21,163 nt of DNA from DAIDHK01 sp035510695 (GTDB taxonomy: Bacteria > Patescibacteriota > Microgenomatia > Levybacterales > UBA12049), in contig DATKGO010000026.1 in NCBI GenBank assembly GCA_035510695.1, positions 1 to 21,163 of the forward strand. Reading direction: 5' to 3'. Below, one piece after another: positions 14,544-21,163 of the stretch (the first letter of the stretch is position 1; every line of letters starts with the position of its first letter). Below the pieces are notes generated by a model that had not been told where the DNA came from, searched no databases, and saw only the letters and a list, made by a program, of their open reading frames with translations. The translations under genes and the position numbers were made by a program.

Positions 14544-15998
14544 CTAGTTGTGAGATAATATCATATCTCCCGGCATAAAGTCAAGGGGGGGCGTAAGCAA
14601 AATTCCAGCCTCGTGGCCTTTCTCTACCTTAGATTGAGATTCTTTTCCTACACGCAGCGAATTAATGATACTTTCACCCACAATCGTATCTCCACGCATG
14701 AAACGCACTCTATCTCCTCTAGCGACTCTACCGTCAAGCACGCTAATCCCGGCTGCAAAAGTCTTTTCAAAAGGAAACTTAGCCAAAACTTTGGCTGTCC
14801 CATAAACTTCTTCAATTAAGGCTTGCAATTTTCCTTCAACCACGTCACTAATTTCATCGATCAATTCATAAATGATGTTATAATTTTTCGCCAGTACCTT
14901 CTCTGTTTGAGCTAGTTTTTGTACTCCGGAACTAATTTTGGTATTAAAACCAACTACAATTGCGCCTGTAGATTTAGCTAATAGAATATCACTGTCTGAT
15001 ACATCTCCAACTCTTTCACTAATAATATCTACTCCTTCGGGTAAAGCGTAACGCAAAGCTTCAAGCGAACCTTGTGTATCGGCGCAGATAATCAACCCCA
15101 GCTTGGATTGATCACTTCTGGGAGAATAAGGCTGGTTATTTTGTGCTTGAGTTTTAGAAACAACCGTAATTGCATTCTCTTTATTTGTAACCACACTGCC
15201 AACCGGCAATAATGCAGACATTCCCAATACTTCAGCCGCTTGACCCACGCTTACCTGCTGAATTTGCTTAGCAAAGGAATCAATTAATGTTCGAACACGA
15301 AATATGTTCTCTTCACAAATTACCTCATCTCTTACCTTCAAAGTGCCGTTTTTAATTACCACAGTAGCCCGATTACCGGCTTTTGTATCAAGTTTTGATT
15401 CAATAACAATTGCCTGTAACGGAGCTTTGTCAGATATTTCAGGAGAGATTGTACGCATGTCAAAAGAAAGAACTAATAAATCAAGCAGCTCTTTCATGTT
15501 TAAACCGGTTTTAGCCGACACTTCAAGATACGGAATATCTCCGCCTAAACCTTCCAGCATCACGCCTTCTTTTAATAACTGCTGTTTTACTTTTTCCGTC
15601 ATTTTAGCTTCTAAATCGGCTTTGGTTAAAGCAACGATAAAAGGAATTTTTGTTTCCTGCAGTAATTTAATACTTTCTTTTGTTTGCGGCATAACTCCGT
15701 CAGCCGATGAAACGACCAAAATAGCGATGTCTGCGGCTTGAACTCCACGGCTGCGCATAGTGGCAAAAGCCTCGTGTCCGGGTGTATCAATAAAAGTAAT
15801 GAAGCGTTTTTCTCCGTCATGCATAATTTCAACGCTTGAAGCTCCGATTTTTTGGGTAATTCCGCCAAATTCACGTTGCGCGATAGAAGACTTACGTATT
15901 GCGTCCAAAAGTGTGGTTTTCCCATGATCTACGTGGCCGAGAACGGTTACGACGGGAGGATATTGTTGCATTGGCTGACTTGCTTTCTTGTTTTCCAT
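14544..15998 (-). CDS. infB: Translation initiation factor IF-2, short form
   Basis: A 484-aa GTPase that brings fMet-tRNA to the 30S subunit and promotes subunit joining. Numbering from the ATG at 15998: G1 GHVDHGKT (21-28), switch GGITQKIGA (45-53), G3 DTPGHE (71-76), G4 TKAD (125-128), G5 SAKTG. Domains II, III and the tRNA-binding C2 domain follow to the end (AAGISVLDGRVARGDRVRF; FMPGDMI). The long N-terminal region of most IF-2 proteins is missing; only about 15 residues precede the G domain. G4 has Thr where IF-2 normally has Asn (NKxD), although Rho-type GTPases use TKxD and still bind guanine. In the C2 domain the usual ECG triplet reads EAG. A longer frame reaching back to 16085 would overlap the nusA end by 59 nt and has no similarity, so I reject it. 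Gap to nusA is 28 bp; no separate promoter is seen. Confidence 0.96.
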   Translation of the reverse strand: MENKKASQPMQQYPPVVTVLGHVDHGKTTLLDAIRKSSIAQREFGGITQKIGASSVEIMHDGEKRFITFIDTPGHEAFATMRSRGVQAADIAILVVSSADGVMPQTKESIKLLQETKIPFIVALTKADLEAKMTEKVKQQLLKEGVMLEGLGGDIPYLEVSAKTGLNMKELLDLLVLSFDMRTISPEISDKAPLQAIVIESKLDTKAGNRATVVIKNGTLKVRDEVICEENIFRVRTLIDSFAKQIQQVSVGQAAEVLGMSALLPVGSVVTNKENAITVVSKTQAQNNQPYSPRSDQSKLGLIICADTQGSLEALRYALPEGVDIISERVGDVSDSDILLAKSTGAIVVGFNTKISSGVQKLAQTEKVLAKNYNIIYELIDEISDVVEGKLQALIEEVYGTAKVLAKFPFEKTFAAGISVLDGRVARGDRVRFMRGDTIVGESIINSLRVGKESQSKVEKGHEAGILLTPPLDFMPGDMILSHN

Positions 15999-16026
15999 AA
16001 TAATCTTTTTTGCTTCATATCGATCA

Positions 16027-17133
16027 TTAAGCTTCAGTTGTCTGTTCTTCAGCTTTATTTTCTGGTACAGCAATCGGTGCTTCAACTACTTCTTTTTTCG
16101 TGGCTTTTTCTTTTGTCTTTTTCACTACCTTTGATTCTACTTTTGCCTCTTCTGACTCTTTGGGTTCCTCCGGTTCTTCTACCGGTTCCAATCCGGCAAT
16201 TTCTATACGGTAACCTGTCAATTTTGAAGCCAAACGCACATTTTGTCCGTCCTTACCTATAGCCAAAGATAATTCTTCCTGCGGAACCTTTACATAAGCA
16301 GTTTTTTCTTCTTCATTGATCTTAACGCTAACATTTTTAGCCGATGATAAAGATTGAGTAACGTATAACGTCGGATCTTCCTGCCATTGAATAATATCAA
16401 TTTTCTCCAAACCACCAAATTCCTGAATAATTGCCTGGACGCGAACACCTTTTTGGCCGACGCATGAACCGACCGGATCAATGCCTGATTGACTTGAATA
16501 AACAGCCACTTTTGCCCTGTTACCGGGTTCACGAACAATTGCTTTTATTTCCACACTGCCTTGCGCGACTTCAGGAACTTCACGCTTGAATAAACCTTCC
16601 AATAATCCGTTATTTGCGCGTGAAACAATTACTTCATCACCACGTGTTCCCGGACGGATTTCCAAAAGATAAACTGCCAATCTCTGATTTAAATTATATT
16701 TTTCATTAGCAATTTGTTCCTGAGGCGGCATCACGCCTTCGGTTTTACCCACATCAACAATAACATTGGGTCCGGCAAATCGAAGTACCATTCCGTTTAC
16801 AATAGTACCGATTCTAACCTTATAATCTGATAAAATTGCTTCTTTTTCTTTCTCACGGATTTTCTGCAAAATAATCTGCTTGGCAGTTTGCGCGGCAATA
16901 CGTCCAAATCCCGGAGGAGTTACATCTTTATCTTTAAATAAAATCTTAGCTTCACCGGTATTGGAATCAAGTTCGGCTGAGTATTCTTCAAGTTCGGCTT
17001 CAGGATGATCTTTACGGTAGGCGGCTAAGATTGCGGCTTTGACAGTATCCAGCACCACGGAAACATCGACTCCTCGCTCCGATGCTACTTGGTTAAGTGC
17101 TAATGCAAATTCTGATCTTTGTATCGCTGGCAT
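16027..17133 (-). CDS. nusA: Transcription elongation/termination factor NusA
   Basis: About 368 aa from the ATG at 17133. It binds RNA polymerase and nascent RNA to control pausing, termination and antitermination. In order: N-terminal polymerase-binding domain (about 1-105, with VLDTVKAAILAAYRK), S1 domain (about 108-178, GTIVNGMVLRF...NVIVDVG), KH1 with GQKG (about 226-229) and KH2 with IGKDGQN (about 292-298). A tail of about 50 residues rich in Glu and Lys ends the protein. The tail replaces the acidic repeats of enterobacterial NusA. A GTG at 17142 is also in frame, but it lies only 2 nt below the -10, so the ATG is the better start. It heads the block nusA-infB-DHH-like, matching the conserved bacterial order except that rbfA and truB are absent here. 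Confidence 0.95.
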   Translation of the reverse strand: MPAIQRSEFALALNQVASERGVDVSVVLDTVKAAILAAYRKDHPEAELEEYSAELDSNTGEAKILFKDKDVTPPGFGRIAAQTAKQIILQKIREKEKEAILSDYKVRIGTIVNGMVLRFAGPNVIVDVGKTEGVMPPQEQIANEKYNLNQRLAVYLLEIRPGTRGDEVIVSRANNGLLEGLFKREVPEVAQGSVEIKAIVREPGNRAKVAVYSSQSGIDPVGSCVGQKGVRVQAIIQEFGGLEKIDIIQWQEDPTLYVTQSLSSAKNVSVKINEEEKTAYVKVPQEELSLAIGKDGQNVRLASKLTGYRIEIAGLEPVEEPEEPKESEEAKVESKVVKKTKEKATKKEVVEAPIAVPENKAEEQTTEA

Positions 17134-17144
17134 AATTAACACCT

Positions 17145-17173
17145 AGTATACCAGATCGAACACGTTCATTCAA
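17145..17173 (-). promoter_or_regulatory. Predicted nusA promoter with extended -10 and a small inverted repeat
   Basis: Minus strand: -35 TTGAAT (17168-17173), 17-bp spacer, TGG then -10 TATACT (17145-17150). The ATG is 11 nt below the -10, so the leader should be about 4-6 nt. Most of the spacer is the inverted repeat GAAC-AC-GTTC (17158-17167, plus-strand reading), a possible operator. Confidence 0.65.
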
Positions 17174-17189
17174 CCCAGAGAAGTAATTT

Positions 17190-19571
17190 TTAACCCGTTA
17201 ATACAACATTATTTCCTGCATCTACACTCATTACTAAACTATCTCCCCGTTTGATTTCATCTTTCAATTTCTTTTGCGCGATTAAATCCTCAACCTTGTC
17301 CTGAATGTAACGGCGGAGCGGTCGGGCGCCGAATTCCACATCTGCACCTTCCTTAACAACTTTATTTACAATCTTATCATCAAAAGTAATAGTTATATCC
17401 TCTTTATCCATTTGTTTAACAATCTCTTTCAACAACAACTGAACAATTTGTGTTAATTCTTTCTGTCCAAGCGGAGAAAATGTCACCACGTCGTCAAAAC
17501 GATTTAAAAGTTCGGGTTTAAAAATTTGATTTCCCTGTAAATATTCCAATAACTGAGATTGGAAAGTTTTATCAATTTGCATTCCGGCAACTAACTTCTC
17601 CCGAATAAATTCAGCTCCGGCATTTGATGTGGCAATGATAATACAATTTACAAACGATACTGTTCTTCCTTTATTATCGGTCAGCCTGCCGTCTTCCAAA
17701 ACCTGTAAAAACAAATCCAAGATTCTCGGGCTGGCTTTTTCAAATTCATCAAGTAAAACTAACGAAAACGGATGATCATGAATTTTTTCCGTCAGCTCTC
17801 CCCGTTCACTTCCTTCACCTGGAGCCGAACCGAGCAAGCGGCGTTCACCGTCAACAGATGTATATTCACTCATGTCCAAACGAATCATGTTATTTTCTCC
17901 GCCATAATAAATATCAGCCAAAGCCTTCGCGGTTTCTGATTTTCCGACACCTGTCGGACCTAAGAATAAAAAGGAAATCGGCCGGGAGGCTGTCGTTAAA
18001 CCTGAGCGCAAACGTCTGATCGCCTCACTGATGGCAGAAATGGCATTAACCTGATCAATAATCCGTTCATGCAGTTTATCTTCCAAATGTAATAACAAAT
18101 CTTTTTCCTGGGTCGTTGGTTTACCGACATTTACATTTGCTCTTAAGCTGATTTCTTCTTCCACATCTTCTGCAGTGACATATTTTTTCTTGGCTAATGA
18201 GACACTATGCGCCGTGTCACTTAATAAAGTAACCGCACTACCGGGTAAAACATCGTCCTGATCGTATCGGTCGGCCAATTCCACTGCCGTCGTAATCGCC
18301 GTATATAACAAAATTACCTTATTGGCCTGTTCAATTGTGGACGATTTTGCCAATAACATTTGTGTGGCTGTTTCTCTATCCGGTTCATTAACCTCAATGA
18401 CCGTAAAAACATTTTGCAGTGGATTATGCTCCAAGTAAGTCTTAAAATTCCCAGAAGTCATGGAAGCGATAATCGCCAGTTCTCCTTTTCTCAAATACGG
18501 CATGATTGCACCTGAAACGTCAATGCCAAAAGAGGTTGAACCCATGAGATTCTCAAAATCCGGAATATATAAAAGCACATTTTGGCTATGAGCGACTTCT
18601 TCAATAATCGCCTGCAAACGCTCTTCCAAATCCGATCTGCTTTGTGCACCGGCAATCAGCGGTCCAACCATCAATTCCAAAACTTTCTTATGGTTAAGTG
18701 TCGGAGAAAGCAAACCGTAATAACTGTCATCGGTTAATTTAGCTATCAAATTTTCCTTACCTACTCCCGGATCGCCAACCAACATACAATTATTCTTCTC
18801 GGATCTACTCAAAGCCTCCAACATGATTTTATATTGCGTTTCTCGACCAATTAAAAACGGCAAATAATTTCCTAGAGCATATGTAAAATTAGTCGTATAT
18901 TTTTGGGTTTCCAAAGTCCAGCCGCTGACAATTTCTTCTCCAATCCCTTCACCGTTATAATTAAAACGAATTGGCAGTGGAAATTCTTCCGAACCAAAAT
19001 CCGATCTTGCCCATTGCAGTAATTGCAATAACTCGTCTTTTTTTAATTGATGATTAAATAACAATTTCGTTTTTTCTTCCGTTAATAATAAATAAGCTGT
19101 TAAGAAATCCATACTGGTGATATATGCTCCTCGAACGGTTTTGACGATTTCGCCGCTGTATGTAAGCACTTGTTCTTTTTCCAACGCTACTGAAATCATA
19201 TCTTTAGGAGTTAAACCGATTTTTTCTAACATAAATAATATTTGTGGATATTTATAAAGGTGAGATAAACAAGCATGAAGATTCATCGAAGATAAATAAA
19301 CCCGCAATAATTCCGAAGAGGCGGATTGTAAAACGTTTCCTTTATTTTTATTTAAATTAAGACTCGGGTGATATCTATAAACATGAAAACGGAAAAAAAC
19401 TTCGACGATAAAATACCAGATGAGAAAAAATAAGGGTAATTTAATTGAATTATGATTATCAAGTTGACTTACAAGTAAGGCAATTAATAAAAAGAAATAT
19501 AATAAACGTACTGTCCGCATTAAAGCGGAAGTGTAAAATAAACGCAGCTTAGTATATTGTTCTCCGTTCAT
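17190..19571 (-). CDS. Membrane-anchored ClpA/ClpC-type AAA+ protein with degenerate D1
   Basis: A 793-aa protein with two AAA+ domains behind a membrane anchor. Two hydrophobic helices (about 17-37 and 43-62) form a hairpin. Basic residues before and after it predict that the ATPase part is cytoplasmic. A helical region follows (about 80-190). D1 (about 225-480) is degenerate: Walker A is GDPGVGKE (266-273, Glu for Thr/Ser), Walker B LLYIPDFE (333-340, Pro-Asp for Asp-Glu), and the usual RRF arginine-finger site reads NVF. D2 (about 495-793) is intact: Walker A GPTGVGKS (538-545), Walker B VLLDEF (D608, E609), arginine finger R691 (LLNRFDD), sensor 2 R750 (GARPLRR). There is no middle domain, as in ClpA. 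Pore-loop tyrosines are missing in both rings (see findings). At the ClpP-binding (I/L/V)GF position it reads AGM. The start overlaps the upstream membrane gene by 4 bp (ATGA). Its role is unknown; classical ClpP-linked degradation is doubtful. Confidence 0.88.
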   Translation of the reverse strand: MNGEQYTKLRLFYTSALMRTVRLLYFFLLIALLVSQLDNHNSIKLPLFFLIWYFIVEVFFRFHVYRYHPSLNLNKNKGNVLQSASSELLRVYLSSMNLHACLSHLYKYPQILFMLEKIGLTPKDMISVALEKEQVLTYSGEIVKTVRGAYITSMDFLTAYLLLTEEKTKLLFNHQLKKDELLQLLQWARSDFGSEEFPLPIRFNYNGEGIGEEIVSGWTLETQKYTTNFTYALGNYLPFLIGRETQYKIMLEALSRSEKNNCMLVGDPGVGKENLIAKLTDDSYYGLLSPTLNHKKVLELMVGPLIAGAQSRSDLEERLQAIIEEVAHSQNVLLYIPDFENLMGSTSFGIDVSGAIMPYLRKGELAIIASMTSGNFKTYLEHNPLQNVFTVIEVNEPDRETATQMLLAKSSTIEQANKVILLYTAITTAVELADRYDQDDVLPGSAVTLLSDTAHSVSLAKKKYVTAEDVEEEISLRANVNVGKPTTQEKDLLLHLEDKLHERIIDQVNAISAISEAIRRLRSGLTTASRPISFLFLGPTGVGKSETAKALADIYYGGENNMIRLDMSEYTSVDGERRLLGSAPGEGSERGELTEKIHDHPFSLVLLDEFEKASPRILDLFLQVLEDGRLTDNKGRTVSFVNCIIIATSNAGAEFIREKLVAGMQIDKTFQSQLLEYLQGNQIFKPELLNRFDDVVTFSPLGQKELTQIVQLLLKEIVKQMDKEDITITFDDKIVNKVVKEGADVEFGARPLRRYIQDKVEDLIAQKKLKDEIKRGDSLVMSVDAGNNVVLTG

Positions 19572-19900
19572 AAATTTAAAAAAAATAACATAATTGAAAA
19601 TAACGGCAGCATAATAAAACTAAAAAGAAAAAGAACCTCTAGAGAAATTAGAGCTAACCAAATCAAAATCGTAACTAGAATGATAACCGACTTTACAGCA
19701 ATTCCCATGCCGATTGAAAAACCGACCAAACCTTGCCTGTATTCGCTTTTAATCGGCTGAAAAAATGTTCTAACCAAAAGTGATAAGGAAAATAAACGTA
19801 AAAAGGATTGATTAAGTGAGCTGAAATAAGCCATCAAACCAAGTGGAGCATCAACGTACCAAAATTTCAACAACACCAAGGGCAGGAGTGGATATTGCAT
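19568..19900 (-). CDS. Small hydrophobic membrane protein coupled to the Clp-like gene
   Basis: A 110-aa protein of unknown family. It has a hydrophobic N-terminus (MQYPLLPLVLLKFWYVDAPLG), a middle part with charged and aromatic residues (LLVRTFFQPIKSEYRQG, about 42-58) that may lie flat on the membrane, and a strongly hydrophobic C-terminal half (about 59-110) that can hold two helices. It has no catalytic motif that I recognise. The ATG at 19900 is preferred over the TTG at 19942 because a promoter-like element lies 9 nt upstream, and the longer form would run through it. Its TGA overlaps the ATG of the Clp-like gene, so the two should be made together. The natural guess is a membrane partner or adaptor of that AAA+ protein. 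It is 52 bp downstream of gpsA. Confidence 0.7.
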   Translation of the reverse strand: MQYPLLPLVLLKFWYVDAPLGLMAYFSSLNQSFLRLFSLSLLVRTFFQPIKSEYRQGLVGFSIGMGIAVKSVIILVTILIWLALISLEVLFLFSFIMLPLFSIMLFFLNL

Positions 19901-19909
19901 ACTACTTCT

Positions 19910-19938
19910 AGCATAGAAAGTTTGAGTCCAAATTGCAA
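19910..19938 (-). promoter_or_regulatory. Predicted promoter of the membrane protein-Clp operon
   Basis: Minus strand: -35 TTGCAA (19933-19938), 17-bp spacer, -10 TATGCT (19910-19915), and 9 nt to the ATG at 19900. Each hexamer matches four of six consensus bases. The position fits the near-leaderless pattern of the window. Confidence 0.5.
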
Positions 19939-19952
19939 TCAAAAGTTGAGTC

Positions 19953-20834
19953 TTAGCCTACGTGGATAAATTCGTCAAATACTTTTTTTACTTCCTGCGG
20001 ATTATTCAATTTAACAATTTGCCCAACTAAACTAGCCAGAGGCAACTCAATTTGCGCCAGCTGAGAAAAATGCTCTACCGAAGACAAAGAATTTACACCC
20101 TCTACAGTACTACCGATTTGCCGCAGCGCTTCATCAGTCGAATATTGCGCCAATAATTTTCCAAACGTAAAATTTCTGCTTTCCGTACTGTTACAAGTTA
20201 AAATCAAGTCGCCTGTGGTTCCGACAGTCGAATTTACATCAATACTGCAACGCAAAGCTCGATGTAAATTATACATTTCTTCTATCGCTAAAACAAGTAA
20301 TTTTACCCTTGTATTTGTACCATAACCCAAACCGTCCGCCAACCCGCAAACAATTGCGTAAATATTTTTAAAAGCTGCCGATAATTCCAAGGCAGCAACT
20401 CCGTTGGTTAATCGAACTTGAAAATAATTGGTCTGAAAAAGACTCTTAATCTTTTCATTATTCTTACTTTCTCTTACATAACCTAAATTCACCATTGTTG
20501 GCATTTTATCTACGACTTCTTGCGCAAAACTTGGACCAACTAACGAATAATATTCAATTGTTTCTCCATATAATTCCTGGACAATTTTGTAGGGAAGAAA
20601 ATGTGTGGAGGTTTCAATACCTTTGGTCGTATTTACGATAATTTTATTTTCTTTACTAAAAGGCAAACGGGTTAATGCTTCACGAATTGCCTCTGTGGGT
20701 AAAGCCAAAATGAGCACTTCATGATCGTTTGATTCTTCACCACGGTCTAGTGTAGAAACAGTCTTACAATTTTGGCTGACAACCGATAAAAGTGCCTTCC
20801 CCCAAACGCCTCTACCGACAATTTTTACGTTCAC
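19953..20834 (-). CDS. gpsA: NAD(P)-dependent glycerol-3-phosphate dehydrogenase, shortened
   Basis: A 293-aa cytosolic enzyme that makes sn-glycerol-3-phosphate from dihydroxyacetone phosphate, the first step of glycerophospholipid synthesis. Seen: Rossmann motif GRGVWG (7-12), TTKGIE (69-74), GPSFAQEV (100-107), catalytic Lys K156 in AFKNIYAIVCGLADGLG, GTTGDLILTC, and ESRNFTFG. It is about 35-40 residues shorter than usual. The gap falls between the GxGxxG loop and LILALPT, where only about 34 residues stand in place of about 70. The family's ITRG segment reads LVLA. The core catalytic Lys and substrate-binding SRN are kept, so I call it functional but divergent. The start is GTG at 20834, 8 nt below a strong -10, indicating a leaderless message. 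The 188 bp upstream to the IS copy hold only this promoter and AT-rich sequence. Confidence 0.92.
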   Translation of the reverse strand: MNVKIVGRGVWGKALLSVVSQNCKTVSTLDRGEESNDHEVLILALPTEAIREALTRLPFSKENKIIVNTTKGIETSTHFLPYKIVQELYGETIEYYSLVGPSFAQEVVDKMPTMVNLGYVRESKNNEKIKSLFQTNYFQVRLTNGVAALELSAAFKNIYAIVCGLADGLGYGTNTRVKLLVLAIEEMYNLHRALRCSIDVNSTVGTTGDLILTCNSTESRNFTFGKLLAQYSTDEALRQIGSTVEGVNSLSSVEHFSQLAQIELPLASLVGQIVKLNNPQEVKKVFDEFIHVG

Positions 20835-20842
20835 AACTAATA

Positions 20843-20871
20843 ATTATAAAACTTTTTAACTGGTTTGTCAT
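20843..20871 (-). promoter_or_regulatory. Predicted gpsA promoter, strong and leaderless
   Basis: Minus strand: -35 ATGACA (20866-20871, five of six consensus bases), 17-bp spacer, -10 TATAAT (20843-20848). Eight bases separate it from the GTG start codon, so the mRNA should begin at or next to that codon. Confidence 0.7.
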
Positions 20872-21022
20872 TAAAACTGAAAATTAACATTAATCTTACT
20901 GATTTAACAAACAGCTTTAATATTCTAGGTTTATTATCTATAAATTATAAGTCATAAGTTTAAGTTTGATATGCTGATCACAACTCCCTACGACATCCCT
21001 TTTGTTCCCAGTTCAAATGAAC

Positions 21023-21163
21023 CTGACATTACCCCAGTTTGCTAAATGATCAGCTAATAGTTAAGTTATCTTTTTGTATACGGTTGAGATAATAGTTGTG
21101 GTTGATGTAGTTTCTACGAAAGAAGCCACAATAAAACTCCCGCATCCAGCGTGGCGTCTGGGC
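21023..21163. mobile_element. Start of a second IS copy; exact 141-bp terminal direct repeat
   Basis: Bases 21023-21163 are identical to 1-141. They begin at the terminal inverted repeat of the IS and run to the end of the window before reaching the transposase gene (its stop would lie 26 bp further on). The orientation equals that of the first copy, so the segment is flanked by direct IS copies. The length of 141 bp is a common top k-mer size in metagenome assembly, which suggests a graph overlap. Confidence 0.9.

Noticed and set aside
15999..16085. N-terminal extension of IF-2 overlapping nusA
   Set aside because: The 29 extra residues show no similarity, would overlap the nusA end by 59 nt, and the ATG at 15998 gives a normal start just before the G domain.
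1..21163. Complete circular plasmid or phage of 21,022 bp
   Set aside because: The end overlap is exact, but it lies precisely at an IS end, and the content is core chromosome without replication, partition or phage genes.
1..21163. Composite transposon with the whole segment as cargo
   Set aside because: Direct IS copies flank the block, but the cargo is single-copy housekeeping genes in a conserved order, so independent IS insertions are the simpler reading.
1..21163. CRISPR array, tRNA or rRNA genes
   Set aside because: No regularly spaced repeats, no cloverleaf with a CCA end, and no conserved rRNA segments were recognised in any intergenic gap.
1..21163. Recoded TGA (Gly) as in Gracilibacteria or Absconditabacteria
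   Set aside because: TGA clearly acts as a stop, for example in the ATGA overlaps at 8166-8169 and 19568-19571, and core proteins show no in-frame TGA.

Overview
The window reads as a stretch of chromosome from a small-genome, AT-rich bacterium, most likely a member of the Candidate Phyla Radiation (Patescibacteria; a Microgenomates-type lineage is my best guess from protein style, not proven). Reasons: compact housekeeping proteins (IF-2 of about 484 aa with almost no N-terminal region, GpsA of 293 aa), tight gene packing, almost no Shine-Dalgarno motifs, and standard use of TGA as a stop, which argues against the code-25 lineages. Nearly every gene is on the minus strand, so transcription runs from right to left; one ABC transporter gene points the other way.

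Layout in transcription order (right to left): gpsA; a small membrane protein translationally coupled to a membrane-anchored Clp-type AAA+ protein; nusA-infB-(inactive DHH-family protein); rpsO-pnp; a convergent ABC exporter gene (+ strand); a NUDIX hydrolase coupled to a 2H-phosphoesterase-like gene; a Lon ATPase without its protease domain; RNase J; FtsK; a RodZ-like protein; and a 1374-bp IS4-family insertion sequence at positions 1-1374. The last 141 bases repeat the first 141 bases exactly. This is the start of another, same-orientation copy of the IS, so the contig ends are set by a repeated element and should not be read as proof of a circular molecule.

Functionally the core is an RNA and translation block (NusA, IF-2, S15, PNPase, RNase J) plus division and shape genes (FtsK, RodZ). 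Four proteins depart from their families in instructive ways. The Clp protein has two transmembrane helices, a dead first ATPase domain and no pore-loop tyrosines. The DHH protein in the nrnA position has lost most metal ligands and gained a tail that is about 57% Gln/Asn. The Lon-like protein keeps a complete AAA+ engine but has neither LON nor protease domain. PNPase carries an Arg/Asp/Pro-rich disordered tail.

A second theme is promoter placement. Good -10 hexamers, several with a -35 at 17-18 bp, lie only 6-11 nt before the start codons of gpsA, the small membrane gene, nusA, rpsO, the lon-like gene and the ABC gene. This predicts leaderless or nearly leaderless mRNAs. Dispersed 8-bp-stem palindromes sit in two intergenic gaps.
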